From assembly GCF_003573545.1 (NCBI RefSeq), contig NZ_QWET01000027.1, forward strand, positions 1 to 55,087: a stretch of 55,087 nt of DNA. The letters are read 5' to 3'. Shown here piece after piece: positions 36,043-45,328 of the stretch. The DNA is from Mariniphaga sediminis. Lineage in GTDB: Bacteria > Bacteroidota > Bacteroidia > Bacteroidales > Prolixibacteraceae. Within the stretch, counting starts at the first letter, position 1. The number at the start of each line of letters is the position of its first letter. Under the pieces are notes generated by a model that saw nothing but the letters and a program-made list of their open reading frames with translations, did no database searches and was not told where the DNA came from. Made by a program: the position numbers and the translations under genes.

Positions 36043-37659
36043 ATGAATAACCATATAAAAGTGCTTAACCTTTTTCCCCTCATACTGCTTACCTGTTTAA
36101 TCTGCTCGCCATGGGCGACAGAATCCCAGGAATCACAACGTAAATACGACAACAGGAAAGATGCTTATAACTATCCTGTACGGCCTGGCATTCCGGGTAA
36201 AACGCCATTTTGGAATACTTATTCGAAAAGATTTATGTATGCTCCGGCTTTTGATTTTAACGAAATAGAAAAAGCTGTTTTTTACCGGTTTACGGCTATT
36301 TCACTTGCTTCAAATGAAGAATTTTCGTTTGATGCGGAAACGCCTTCGGCTTCTCTTGCGCCCATTTGGGAGAAGTTACCTGTGGGACAGGTGGCCCTGA
36401 TATGCGAAGGGCACGACGACAGAGGACAGATTTTCGGACTAGCCGGCACGCGGGTTTTTTACAGGGCTGCAGGCTACAACGGGCCATATTTAAAACAGGA
36501 AAAAGATTACGGGGAAAGCGCCCGGCAGGCTTTGAAGTTTCTGTTCGACTTTAAGCCAATTCAAACCTGGCTGGAAGCCCGTTTGGATACTTCGTATTTT
36601 TTGTATTGTTACCCTTCAAAAATAATCGGAGCTGTTGTTGAAAGTATGTTGCTTTACGCCGACGTGGCCTCGGACGATGATGGGCAAAAAGCTATAAATA
36701 TTGCAAAGAATGCTGCTGGTTTTTTAATGGGTATTAGTGAACCGGAAGGCAAACCTTATGCCTGTTTCCCTCCTACATATTACAAGGATTATCAGACATT
36801 AAGCAGGGGAATGTTCACACGTGCCAAAGAGTTTCAGGGCCAGTTAATGATGACTTATCCGGCGTCTGTGGCAGATATTTATCTAAGTCTTTTTGACGCA
36901 ACCAAAGATCAAAAATATTTTGAAGCAGCCGTAAAAATTGCAAATACCTATTTAAAAACCCAGTTGCCTTCGGGTACATGGCACCTAAAAGTTTGGATGG
37001 ATACCGGAGAGCCGGTAAATAAAAATGTTTGTTTGCCCACTTCGCAGATTGTATTATTTGATCGTTTTGAAAAACAGTATCAGATAACGAATTATAAGTC
37101 TGCCAGAGATAGAGCATTTCAATGGATTATGGATAATCCTGTAAAAACGTTTAACTGGGAAGGACAGTTTGAAGACATTCCCCCGGTGGAGGAATATGCG
37201 AACCTGAGTGGCAGCTGGGCCATGGATTTTGCATCGTATCTGTTCGAACATTCTGCCCGGCAAAAGGATATTGTCCTTGCAGAAGAAATCCTCAGGTACG
37301 TAGAAGATCAGTTTGTGGTGTGGGAGAAACCATTGCCTAAAAAGGAGTATCTGACCGAAACATGGTGTAATCCATGCGTTTTGGAACAGTATCGTTATTA
37401 CACTCCGGTGGGGGCCGCGGCAACAAGAGTTATGCTTGCCTACCAGAAAGCATACGTTGCTACCGGAAAAGAAATTTATCTTGACAAGGCAAAAGATTTT
37501 GCCAATAATCTTACTAAAATTCAGAATGCACAAACAGGACAATATTATACATGGTGGGATACAAATCCAAAGCATCAGATTATTGGGTGGTTTAACTGCG
37601 CAACAGAGGATATTAAAGCAATACTGGAGTTTAATGCATTTATGAAAACAATGAATTGA
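36043..37659 (+). CDS. Secreted alpha-helical barrel-like protein of unknown activity
   Basis: This 538-residue protein has a Sec-type leader (about residues 1-30). The mature part is mostly alpha-helical with repeated helix pairs, like (alpha/alpha)6 barrels of unsaturated glucuronyl hydrolases, polysaccharide lyases or epimerases. Conserved-looking aromatic and charged segments are QLPSGTWHLKVWMDTGE, EYANLSGSWAMDFA, TWCNPCVLEQYRYY and YYTWWDTNPKHQIIGW. I cannot assign it to a known GH or PL family. In a locus with a sulfatase and uronate-related genes, a role on an acidic sugar is a reasonable inference. Its stop lies within 4 bp of the next start. Confidence 0.5.
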   Translation: MNNHIKVLNLFPLILLTCLICSPWATESQESQRKYDNRKDAYNYPVRPGIPGKTPFWNTYSKRFMYAPAFDFNEIEKAVFYRFTAISLASNEEFSFDAETPSASLAPIWEKLPVGQVALICEGHDDRGQIFGLAGTRVFYRAAGYNGPYLKQEKDYGESARQALKFLFDFKPIQTWLEARLDTSYFLYCYPSKIIGAVVESMLLYADVASDDDGQKAINIAKNAAGFLMGISEPEGKPYACFPPTYYKDYQTLSRGMFTRAKEFQGQLMMTYPASVADIYLSLFDATKDQKYFEAAVKIANTYLKTQLPSGTWHLKVWMDTGEPVNKNVCLPTSQIVLFDRFEKQYQITNYKSARDRAFQWIMDNPVKTFNWEGQFEDIPPVEEYANLSGSWAMDFASYLFEHSARQKDIVLAEEILRYVEDQFVVWEKPLPKKEYLTETWCNPCVLEQYRYYTPVGAAATRVMLAYQKAYVATGKEIYLDKAKDFANNLTKIQNAQTGQYYTWWDTNPKHQIIGWFNCATEDIKAILEFNAFMKTMN

Positions 37660-38555
37660 CAGGCTACAACTTTTTCAGTAATACAAAAAAGATGACTGTA
37701 AAATCTATTTTATTCTTTACTCTTATTTTTGCTTGTAATTTTTCATTTTGCTACGCACAGAATGATCCCGCAAAAAAGCAAAATACTTCTGAAGTCAATG
37801 GAACGCCTTTGGTTTTTGGAGTAGTGGCTGACATTCAATATGCTGACAAGGATGCTTTGAGGGGACGATTTTACCGTGCTTCCATCAATAACCTTAAAAA
37901 TTGTGTGGCCGCTATTAATGATGAAAATCCCGTATTTACAGTTCAGTTAGGAGATATTATTGATGGGCATAAGGATGACAATCATAAAACACGCGCTGAT
38001 TTGGATTCGGTAGTTCGCGTTATCAGTCATTTAAATATGCCCCTGCACCATGTTATTGGAAATCATGATATGTTGGCAGGTAAAGCGTACCTGGAAGCGA
38101 AACTCAATATGAAAAGTTTTTATTATGATTTTACAACACCTTCCTGCGACGGATGGCGTTTTGTGGTACTCGATGGCAACGATGGCGGGTACGGGATAAT
38201 GACTGATAGTCAGGTTGAATGGTTTTCATTGTTAATAAAAGAAGCAGAAAAGAGGGGAGAAAAGGTGATTTGTTTTTGCCACTACGCTTTAGTTCCGGAT
38301 GCCGCTGCCAATCACCGGATGGCCAAACCCGAACCTGTGTTGGAAATACTGGATAGCACCGGGTGTGTGAAAGCCTGGTTCGCAGGGCACGACCACAAAG
38401 GCGGTTACTGTCTGCGAAAAGAGGTTCATCATATTACCATGAAGGGGATGGTAGAGGCGCCGGAGAAAAATTCCTTTGCGATAGTTAAACTTTATCCCGA
38501 TAAAATGATTATCAACGGATTGGGTAAAGAAGAGAGCCGGTTGTTACAGTTTTAG
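37656..38555 (+). CDS. Calcineurin-like metallophosphoesterase, exported
   Basis: This 299-residue protein contains the dinuclear metal-site motifs of the family: VVADIQYAD, QLGDIIDGH, GNHD, CFCHYAL and GHDHKGG. A signal sequence lies at residues ~11-35 (a possible start is the ATG at 37692, MTVKSILFFT, 12 residues in). It overlaps or touches the gene before it by 4 bp, which suggests translational coupling. Members act on phosphodiesters or phosphomonoesters, for instance ADP-ribose type substrates. In this PUL it may remove a phosphate substituent, or be a moonlighting neighbour. Confidence 0.85.
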   Translation: MTGYNFFSNTKKMTVKSILFFTLIFACNFSFCYAQNDPAKKQNTSEVNGTPLVFGVVADIQYADKDALRGRFYRASINNLKNCVAAINDENPVFTVQLGDIIDGHKDDNHKTRADLDSVVRVISHLNMPLHHVIGNHDMLAGKAYLEAKLNMKSFYYDFTTPSCDGWRFVVLDGNDGGYGIMTDSQVEWFSLLIKEAEKRGEKVICFCHYALVPDAAANHRMAKPEPVLEILDSTGCVKAWFAGHDHKGGYCLRKEVHHITMKGMVEAPEKNSFAIVKLYPDKMIINGLGKEESRLLQF

Positions 38556-38590
38556 GAGTAAGTATTGTGTATAAATAAAAGTTTGGTATT

Positions 38591-39772
38591 ATGGATAGAT
38601 TTGTTTACATCATTTTATTGTTGGGGGTGACGTTTAATGGGGCATTTGCTGCTTCTTATAATGAAATACTTTCCCCAAAAACAGAAATTTTGAATTCGCT
38701 GGCTGTTTCAGTTCTTGCGGATTCTGATAAGAAAGAATCAACGGATTTAAAATACGTGGATGGTTTTTCCCTCCGGATAATGGGAAAATATCATCCGGAG
38801 AAAAACTACAACAGGCTGCCTGCTAAGTTTGAAGAAATAGTCAGGCCCGCTGTTTGGAGTTTAAGCAAAAATTCATCGGGCATTTCAATACATTTTACGA
38901 CCAATTCGCCCGTTGTTGCTGCAAAATGGAAGGTGACAAGATACCCGAGACGGGCCAACATGGCTCAAATAGGAACCAGCGGACTGGATTTATATTGTTT
39001 GGTTGACGGAAATTGGCAATATGTAAATTCGGCAGTACCCTCCGGGCTTGAAAATGAGAAAACAATTATTTCGGATATGGATACGGCGTATAAAGAATTC
39101 ATTGTGAATCTTCCGTTATACGATGGGGTTGAATATGTTGAAATTGGAATTGAGCGTGGATTTTCCATATCGACGCCAAAGAAAAGTACATTCCGTACAA
39201 ATAAACCCATTGTTTTTTATGGAACCAGCATTACCCAGGGGGCAAGTGCATCGAGGCCCGGAATGGCTTATCCGTCGATTATATCAAGGAAACTGAATGT
39301 GGGAACAATGAATTTTGGTTTCAGTGGAAATGGCAGGTTTGAAGAGTCGGTGGGAAAAGCGCTGTGTGAAACAGGTGCAGGGCTGATTGTCCTGGATTGT
39401 ACCCCCAATTCCTCCCCGGAGACAATAAAGAATAATGCCCCTGAACTCATAAAACAAATCAGGGCCTGTAATCCTGAAATACCCATTCTGCTGGTTGAAA
39501 GTATCGTTCGGGAGTATGCACATTTTCGAAAATCGGACTCCTCCGTATTTGGAGGTCTGAAATACATCGAATCGCAAAATCAGGAGTTGCGTAATTCATT
39601 TTTAAAGGCTGTGGAATTGGGGATGTCGGATATATATTATTTAGAATCTGGTGATTTGATTGGGGCAGATCATGAAGCTACGGTGGACGGCACTCACTTG
39701 TCAGATTTGGGGATGGTACGGATTGCAGAAAAAATCAGCGAAAAAATAGTAGAAATATTAAACCTGGAATGA
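38591..39772 (+). CDS. GxDLY-domain SGNH/GDSL esterase, exported
   Basis: This 393-residue protein has a signal peptide (cleavage after FAA, residue ~20) and two parts. An N-terminal beta-sandwich covers about residues 60-195 and contains the GTSGLDLY element of the GxDLY domain. A SGNH hydrolase domain covers about 205-390, with nucleophile Ser in FYGTSITQG, an Asn/Gly-rich MNFGFSGNGRFE block and the Asp/His pair in DGTHLSDLG. Such enzymes remove acetyl or similar acyl groups from polysaccharides. The spacing from the phosphoesterase is 35 bp. Confidence 0.85.
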   Translation: MDRFVYIILLLGVTFNGAFAASYNEILSPKTEILNSLAVSVLADSDKKESTDLKYVDGFSLRIMGKYHPEKNYNRLPAKFEEIVRPAVWSLSKNSSGISIHFTTNSPVVAAKWKVTRYPRRANMAQIGTSGLDLYCLVDGNWQYVNSAVPSGLENEKTIISDMDTAYKEFIVNLPLYDGVEYVEIGIERGFSISTPKKSTFRTNKPIVFYGTSITQGASASRPGMAYPSIISRKLNVGTMNFGFSGNGRFEESVGKALCETGAGLIVLDCTPNSSPETIKNNAPELIKQIRACNPEIPILLVESIVREYAHFRKSDSSVFGGLKYIESQNQELRNSFLKAVELGMSDIYYLESGDLIGADHEATVDGTHLSDLGMVRIAEKISEKIVEILNLE

Positions 39773-39903
39773 GATCCCTCTGAAGAGAAACAGAATGTTA
39801 TGTTTTGAAATACAGTATACAAGTATAAATTGTAGCAGGAAAGACGCAGGGGAACAGAACAGTGAATGGAATTATGAGGATTAAAAAGAATAGCAAATAA
39901 AAT

Positions 39904-41679
39904 ATGGAGAATAAAAGAACACTTCTTATAGAAGCTGAAAATTTTGAAGATGTTGGTGGTTGGGTGATAGATCAGCAGTTTATGGATTACATGGGCTCTC
40001 CGTTTTTACTGGCGCATGGTATGGGGATTCCCGTGAAAGATGCAGTTACAAAAGTGCATTTTCCTGAAACCGGCATTTTTCATGTTTGGGTGCGTACCCG
40101 TGATTGGGCCGCCCCCTGGAAAAGAGAGGTGCCGGAGGGTGTATATCAGGCGCCCGGAAGATTTCAGCTTCTGGTTAATGGTCAGACTCTTGATGCAATT
40201 TTTGGTACTAAAAAAGCAAAGTGGCACTGGCAATATGGCGGTACCATAAAAATAGAACAGAACACCAATGAACTCCGACTCCACGATTTGACCGGATTTG
40301 AAGGTCGTTGCGATGCGGTTTTATTTTCAAAAGATGCTAAGCTGCTTCCTCCTGATGATGGTTTAGAGCTGAAAAATTTCAGAAAGAAACTTTTAGGTTT
40401 TCCTGATGAGGATAAGAATGTGGGAAAGTACGATTTTGTTGTTGTTGGTGGGGGAATTGCCGGAATTTGTGCTTCTGTAGCTGCGGCCCGGAAAGGCGTG
40501 AGCGTTGCTTTAATACAAGACAGGCCGTTGGTTGGAGGAAACAACAGTTCAGAAATACGGGTGCAGTTAGGAGGGAAGGTAAATTTACCGCCGTATCCGG
40601 CCATTGGCAATCTGGTGAATGAATTGAATCCGAATTTCAGCCAAAATGCCAGACCGGCGGAGCGCTATAAAGACTGGTTAAAGATGGAGTTGGTTAAGAA
40701 TGAAACCAATCTTCATCTTTTTCTGAACACCCATGTAAATGGCGTTGAAACGGATGGTCAGAAAATAAAATCGGTTATAGCGCAGAGTGTTATTACAGGA
40801 GAGAGCCGAAAGTTTGAAGCGCCTGTTTTTGCTGACTGTTCCGGAGACGGTACTTTGGGGTACCTGGCGGGTGCTGATTATTGGTATGGCAGGGAATCCC
40901 GGAAGGAAACGGGGGAAAGGCTTGCACCAAAAGAAGCAGATGAGTTGACGATGGGAACTTCTGTAATGTGGTACTCTGTAAAACGAAAGGGCGAATATAG
41001 TTTCCCGGAAACTCCCTGGGCAGTTCAGTTCGATGAAAGTACCTGTCAGAAAGTGATACGGGGAGATTGGAACTGGGAGCTGGGGCTTGGCCGCGACCAA
41101 CTGGAAGAATCCGAATTTATCCGCGACTACGGGTTCCGGGTCATTTACGGAAACTGGTCTTTTCTGAAGAATAAAAGTTCTTTTGACGAAGAGTATAAGC
41201 GCCGAAGGCTAGAATGGGTTTCGTATATTGGAGGAAAGAGGGAGTCTCGGCGGCTTTTGGGGGATGTGCTGCTGAAGCAACAGGATATAGAAAGCAATAA
41301 ATTATTTCCTGATGCGTGTGTAACAGCAACATGGACCATTGATTTGCATTACCCGAAAGATATAGAGGGACTGGATGAAGAAACATTCAGAACTACGGCC
41401 CGGAAGAAAAAAATTCAGCCTTACAGTATCCCGTTTCGTTGTCTGTATTCCCGGAATATCGATAACCTGATGATGGCCGGTCGGAATATCAGCGTTACGC
41501 ATGTGGCCCTGGGAACGGTGAGGGTGATGAAAACAACCGGAATGATGGGGGAGGTGGTTGGGCTGGTAGCCTCGCTGTGTAAAAAACTGGATACACTGCC
41601 ACGCAATGTGTACCAGAAATATTTATCCCGTTTTAAAGAGACACTAACAGAAGGTGTTCCTGCAAAAAAAGAGAAGTAA
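39904..41679 (+). CDS. FAD-dependent oxidoreductase with N-terminal carbohydrate-binding-like domain, no signal peptide
   Basis: This 591-residue protein combines an N-terminal jelly-roll-like domain (about residues 5-150) with an FAD_oxidored domain (about 175-580). The N-terminal domain has EAENFEDVGGWVIDQQFMDY, segments on a hydrophobic face, and WHWQYGG. The FAD-binding signature is DFVVVGGGIAGICASVAAA at about 178. NNSSEIRVQLGG and LMMAGRNISVTH are typical later blocks. Similar proteins in other PULs usually have a signal peptide, but here the start codon leads directly into the domain and no upstream in-frame extension exists. The reaction is unknown. Confidence 0.82.
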   Translation: MENKRTLLIEAENFEDVGGWVIDQQFMDYMGSPFLLAHGMGIPVKDAVTKVHFPETGIFHVWVRTRDWAAPWKREVPEGVYQAPGRFQLLVNGQTLDAIFGTKKAKWHWQYGGTIKIEQNTNELRLHDLTGFEGRCDAVLFSKDAKLLPPDDGLELKNFRKKLLGFPDEDKNVGKYDFVVVGGGIAGICASVAAARKGVSVALIQDRPLVGGNNSSEIRVQLGGKVNLPPYPAIGNLVNELNPNFSQNARPAERYKDWLKMELVKNETNLHLFLNTHVNGVETDGQKIKSVIAQSVITGESRKFEAPVFADCSGDGTLGYLAGADYWYGRESRKETGERLAPKEADELTMGTSVMWYSVKRKGEYSFPETPWAVQFDESTCQKVIRGDWNWELGLGRDQLEESEFIRDYGFRVIYGNWSFLKNKSSFDEEYKRRRLEWVSYIGGKRESRRLLGDVLLKQQDIESNKLFPDACVTATWTIDLHYPKDIEGLDEETFRTTARKKKIQPYSIPFRCLYSRNIDNLMMAGRNISVTHVALGTVRVMKTTGMMGEVVGLVASLCKKLDTLPRNVYQKYLSRFKETLTEGVPAKKEK

Positions 41680-41799
41680 AAGGTTTATTTTCAATAGTTT
41701 GATTGCTCTAAAAGAAGTCTGAACAGAATGAGGCATTTAAATATTATGGAATTATCTTTTTACCCTTATCACCTAAATATTTTTTCAGAATTAAAGAAT

Positions 41800-42588
41800 A
41801 TGGGAAAAGGGAGGTATAGGAATTTAAGAACTGTTTTTATCCTGTTTATAATTATAATAACAGGCGGTTGCAAGAATACGGGAAAGATTACAGAACCCGG
41901 GGTGATTTTGACATTCGATGACAGGAATATGCTCAACTGGGAAAAGCAGATTCCTTTATTTGCCAAATACAATGCCCATGTAACTTTTTTTGTTGACCGT
42001 TTCGATGAATTGACGCCGGAACAGTTACAGGCGCTAAAAAGGTTAAAAGAGGCCGGTCACACGATTGGCTGTCATGGGTTGAGACATCGCAAAGCCGCTG
42101 AATTTTGTGAAAAATTTTCTGTGGAGGATTATATTGTTGCCGAAATTGAACCTGCAATAAAAGTGATGGAGGAGAAAGGTTTTCCTCCTATGTGTTTTGC
42201 ATATCCCAACAGCAATCACAGTGCGCTTACCGACAGTGTGCTTTTAAACTATTTTCGTTACCTGCGCAGCGGGGGAATAAGAATCGACGACTCTTCTTCA
42301 AACAAAGAAAAGGCATTTGTTCCGGTGAATGATATACGGGGAAAAGGCCGGTTGGATGGAGTAAGCTTTCATCCAAAATCAAAAAATGACGACTTGGTTT
42401 TGCAGGTAAAGGATGCCATCAAACGGTTGAAAGAGAACAATGAGTTGTTGGTTTTGTATGCTCACGATATCCGCAACTTGGGAGAGGAAGGACCTAAAAA
42501 TTACATTACAGTTGAGGCGCTGGATGAAATTTTAAGTTATGCACATAAGTATCAAATTAAGTTTTATTCGTATGAAGAACTACCATAA
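41800..42588 (+). CDS. Polysaccharide deacetylase-like lipoprotein (CE4)
   Basis: About 262 residues are encoded from the ATG at 41800, which begins the signal sequence with lipobox GGC. An upstream in-frame ATG at 41728 would add a non-signal leader. NodB-type motifs are visible: VILTFDDR (motif 1, Asp-Asp), the HVTFFVD strand, and GHTIGCHGLRH (motif 2, metal His pair). FAYPNSNHS resembles motif 3. The enzyme would deacetylate an N- or O-acetylated sugar at the cell surface. Its end overlaps the next gene start by 17 bp. Confidence 0.8.
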   Translation: MGKGRYRNLRTVFILFIIIITGGCKNTGKITEPGVILTFDDRNMLNWEKQIPLFAKYNAHVTFFVDRFDELTPEQLQALKRLKEAGHTIGCHGLRHRKAAEFCEKFSVEDYIVAEIEPAIKVMEEKGFPPMCFAYPNSNHSALTDSVLLNYFRYLRSGGIRIDDSSSNKEKAFVPVNDIRGKGRLDGVSFHPKSKNDDLVLQVKDAIKRLKENNELLVLYAHDIRNLGEEGPKNYITVEALDEILSYAHKYQIKFYSYEELP

Positions 42589-43852
42589 TAAAAAGGATTT
42601 AAAGAATTTCGGAAGACGGGATTTCCTGAAACGCTCCCTGATCAGTGGTATTTCAGTTTGTTGTTTGCCTGTAAGAGGCTATTCATTCCTTTCAGAAAAT
42701 CAGAAAACGGATTTCCGTCTTTCTCTTGATACACCAACTCGTCATTTTGACGAAAAAAGACGCAGTTGGGTACACCCGCGCGCAGGAATTGTACCAGGAG
42801 CCGGGAAGGATGGATTACCCCGTGTAGTAATGACAATGAACCTGATTTCCGGGAGTGATGTTTTTAATACCATTTACGGATTAGAGACTGATGACCTTGG
42901 CAAAACCTGGACGAGCCCTGAAGAGATTATTCCACTGGCGCCGCACTATGAGGAGATAAAAGGTGTTAAACGACCGGTCGTGGTTAGTGATTTTTGGCCA
43001 CGCTGGCATAAAAAAACAAAGGTGCTGCTCGGAACCGGTCATACTGTTATTTATGCGCCCGACTGGAAATTTGTTTCCGGTCCAAGGCCCCGGCATACCT
43101 CATATGCTATTTATGATCAGGGTACTAATGCGTGGTTACCATGGCAAAAGTTAGAAATGCCTGATCCAGAGAGATTTTATGATTGTGGTGCAGGCAGTAC
43201 ACAACGTTATGACGAAGAAGATGGATCAATTCTTCTGCCTGTCTATTTTCGTCTTCCCGGAGCGGGCAGAATAAGTACAGTTACTATTTCCCGTTGTAAA
43301 TTTGATGGCGACAAGTTGCAATGGGTCGAGCATGGCAACGAACTCAGCACTGATGTCCCAAGAGGATTTGGAGAGCCGTCAATTACATTTTTTCAGGGTT
43401 GGTACTTTCTTACAATAAGGAATGATGAAAAAGGTTATGTGGCTAAAAGTGCTGACGGATTACATTTTGATGAACCCATACCCTGGACTTTCGATGACGG
43501 GACTGATCTGGGAAATTACAATACCCAACAGCATTGGGTAACTCACAGCGATGGTTTATTTTTGGTTTATACCCGCCGAGGTGCGAATAATGATCATGTA
43601 ACCCGGCACAGAGCACCTCTTTTTATGGCACAGGTTGATCCGGATAAACTTTGTGTTATTCGTGAAACTGAATGTATTTTAGTGCCGGAGCGAGGGGCTA
43701 CCCTTGGTAATTTTGGTGTTACCGATGTAAGTGAACAGGAAACATGGGTAACGGCAGCCGAGGTGATGTTGCACCCTGGTGTTGAAAAATACGGAAGTGA
43801 TGGGAGTGTATTTGTCGCACGAATTCATTGGGAAAAACCAAATCGTTTATAA
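42572..43852 (+). CDS. Sialidase-like beta-propeller with Tat signal, copy 1
   Basis: This protein has about 426 residues from the ATG at 42572 (17 bp inside the upstream gene). The twin-arginine motif GRRDFLKRSLISG lies at residues ~14-26, so the protein is probably folded, perhaps around a cofactor, before export. The mature part is propeller-like with SADGLHFDE Asp-box remnants, the repeated GTGHTVIY and PRPRHTSY segments, and the late YTRRGANNDH plus HRAPLFMAQ stretch. It is a close tandem paralog of the next gene and a distant one of 28971-30218. The N-terminal sialidase Arg-Ile-Pro motif is absent. Confidence 0.6.
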   Translation: MKNYHNKKDLKNFGRRDFLKRSLISGISVCCLPVRGYSFLSENQKTDFRLSLDTPTRHFDEKRRSWVHPRAGIVPGAGKDGLPRVVMTMNLISGSDVFNTIYGLETDDLGKTWTSPEEIIPLAPHYEEIKGVKRPVVVSDFWPRWHKKTKVLLGTGHTVIYAPDWKFVSGPRPRHTSYAIYDQGTNAWLPWQKLEMPDPERFYDCGAGSTQRYDEEDGSILLPVYFRLPGAGRISTVTISRCKFDGDKLQWVEHGNELSTDVPRGFGEPSITFFQGWYFLTIRNDEKGYVAKSADGLHFDEPIPWTFDDGTDLGNYNTQQHWVTHSDGLFLVYTRRGANNDHVTRHRAPLFMAQVDPDKLCVIRETECILVPERGATLGNFGVTDVSEQETWVTAAEVMLHPGVEKYGSDGSVFVARIHWEKPNRL

Positions 43853-43872
43853 CAGTTTAAAAAATTAAAGCA

Positions 43873-45162
43873 ATGAAATTTTATAAAAAAACTATTCCCA
43901 GCCAAAAGTATACAGGCAGGCGAAGATTTTTAAAAAACTCCCTGGCAGGAGGAATTTCAATTTTGTTTTTACCATTAAACGCCAAAAGTTTTTGGTTGGA
44001 TGAGGGTAAAATAAGTTATGATTTGGCCCTGGATAATCCAACGCGCTATTTTGACGGGGAAAACTGTTTTGTCCATCCACGGGTGGGAATTGTTCCGGGA
44101 GTAGGGAAACACGGCATGCCCAGGGCAGTTATGACAATGACCACTCAGGATCTTTCGGGCAGTGATGTTTTCCGGGCGGCTTACGGGTTGAAAACCGACG
44201 ACCTGGGAAAAACCTGGTCAACACCCAAAGAGCTTCCCGGCCTGGCACCACGTTACGAAATCATTGATGGGGAGAGGCGTCCTGTTGCTTTGAGCGATTT
44301 TTGGCCGACCCGGCATAAAGCTTCAAAAATGTTACTTGGAACCGGTCATACCGTTGTTTACACCCCCGAGTGGAAAGTTACACACCCCCGGCCCCGTCAT
44401 ACCTCATATTCCGTTTATAACCCGGAATTAGGAGGATGGTTGGCTTGGAAGAAACTGGAAATGCCCGACCCTGACAAGTTTTACGACTGCGGTGCAGGTA
44501 GTGTGCAGCGATATGATAAACCTGACGGTACCATCCTGTTGCCGGTATATTTTCGCCCTCATGGGGCCGGACAAGTTAGCTCAGTTACTGTCGTCCGCTG
44601 TTCATTTTACAATGGAAATTTAAGTTATATTGAACATGGAGATGAATTAAAATTAGATATTCCGAGAGGTTACGGAGAACCGTCGCTCACTTTTTTTAAG
44701 GGACAATATTTTATGACGCTGCGTAACGATAAACAAGGTTATGTAACAAAAGGCCCGGACGGATTACATTTTGATGAACCCAGGGTATGGACCTTCGACG
44801 ATGGAGAAGAACTGGGTAATTACAATACACAACAGCACTGGGTTACCCACAGCGATGGATTGTTTTTGGTTTACACGCGCCGGGGGGCTGACAACGACCA
44901 TGTGTTCCGTCACAGGGCACCTTTGTTTATGGCTCAGGTTGATCCTGAAAATTTATGCGTAATCCGTGAAACGGAACAAATACTTGTGCCTGAACGAGGT
45001 GCCAGGCTTGGTAATTTTGGTGTTACCGATATTAGCCCAAACGAAACCTGGGTTACCGTTTCGGAATGGATGCAGCCCAAAGGTGTTGAAAAGTATGGAA
45101 GCGACGGAAGTGTGTTTGTGGCCCGTATCCACTGGGATAAACCAAACCGTTCGTTTGGCTGA
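43873..45162 (+). CDS. Sialidase-like beta-propeller with Tat signal, copy 2
   Basis: This 429-residue protein is the tandem paralog of the preceding gene, 20 bp downstream. It has a Tat leader ([13 protein letters not shown]) and nearly the same domain pattern: [65 protein letters not shown] and [18 protein letters not shown]. The conserved His, Arg and Asp residues in both copies probably mark the active face. The two copies diverge mainly near residues 85-120, which hints at changed specificity after duplication. Substrate unknown. Confidence 0.6.
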   Translation: MKFYKKTIPSQKYTGRRRFLKNSLAGGISILFLPLNAKSFWLDEGKISYDLALDNPTRYFDGENCFVHPRVGIVPGVGKHGMPRAVMTMTTQDLSGSDVFRAAYGLKTDDLGKTWSTPKELPGLAPRYEIIDGERRPVALSDFWPTRHKASKMLLGTGHTVVYTPEWKVTHPRPRHTSYSVYNPELGGWLAWKKLEMPDPDKFYDCGAGSVQRYDKPDGTILLPVYFRPHGAGQVSSVTVVRCSFYNGNLSYIEHGDELKLDIPRGYGEPSLTFFKGQYFMTLRNDKQGYVTKGPDGLHFDEPRVWTFDDGEELGNYNTQQHWVTHSDGLFLVYTRRGADNDHVFRHRAPLFMAQVDPENLCVIRETEQILVPERGARLGNFGVTDISPNETWVTVSEWMQPKGVEKYGSDGSVFVARIHWDKPNRSFG

Positions 45163-45328
45163 TTTATTAAATGCAGTGAACCCTAAACAGAATGCAGTGA
45201 TTTTTTTTAGGAATACATTAAATGATTGAATAGGTGAAACAAACCATGAGCACAAATTTTACATACAACAGAATTTTTGTTCTGGCAGGTTCCCTGTTTT
45301 GACCATTAAAAATAAAAATTATAAAAAC

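Noticed and set aside
45170-45200. 10-bp direct repeat AATGCAGTGA after the second Tat propeller
   Set aside because: Two copies only and no other sign of a regulatory site or mobile element.
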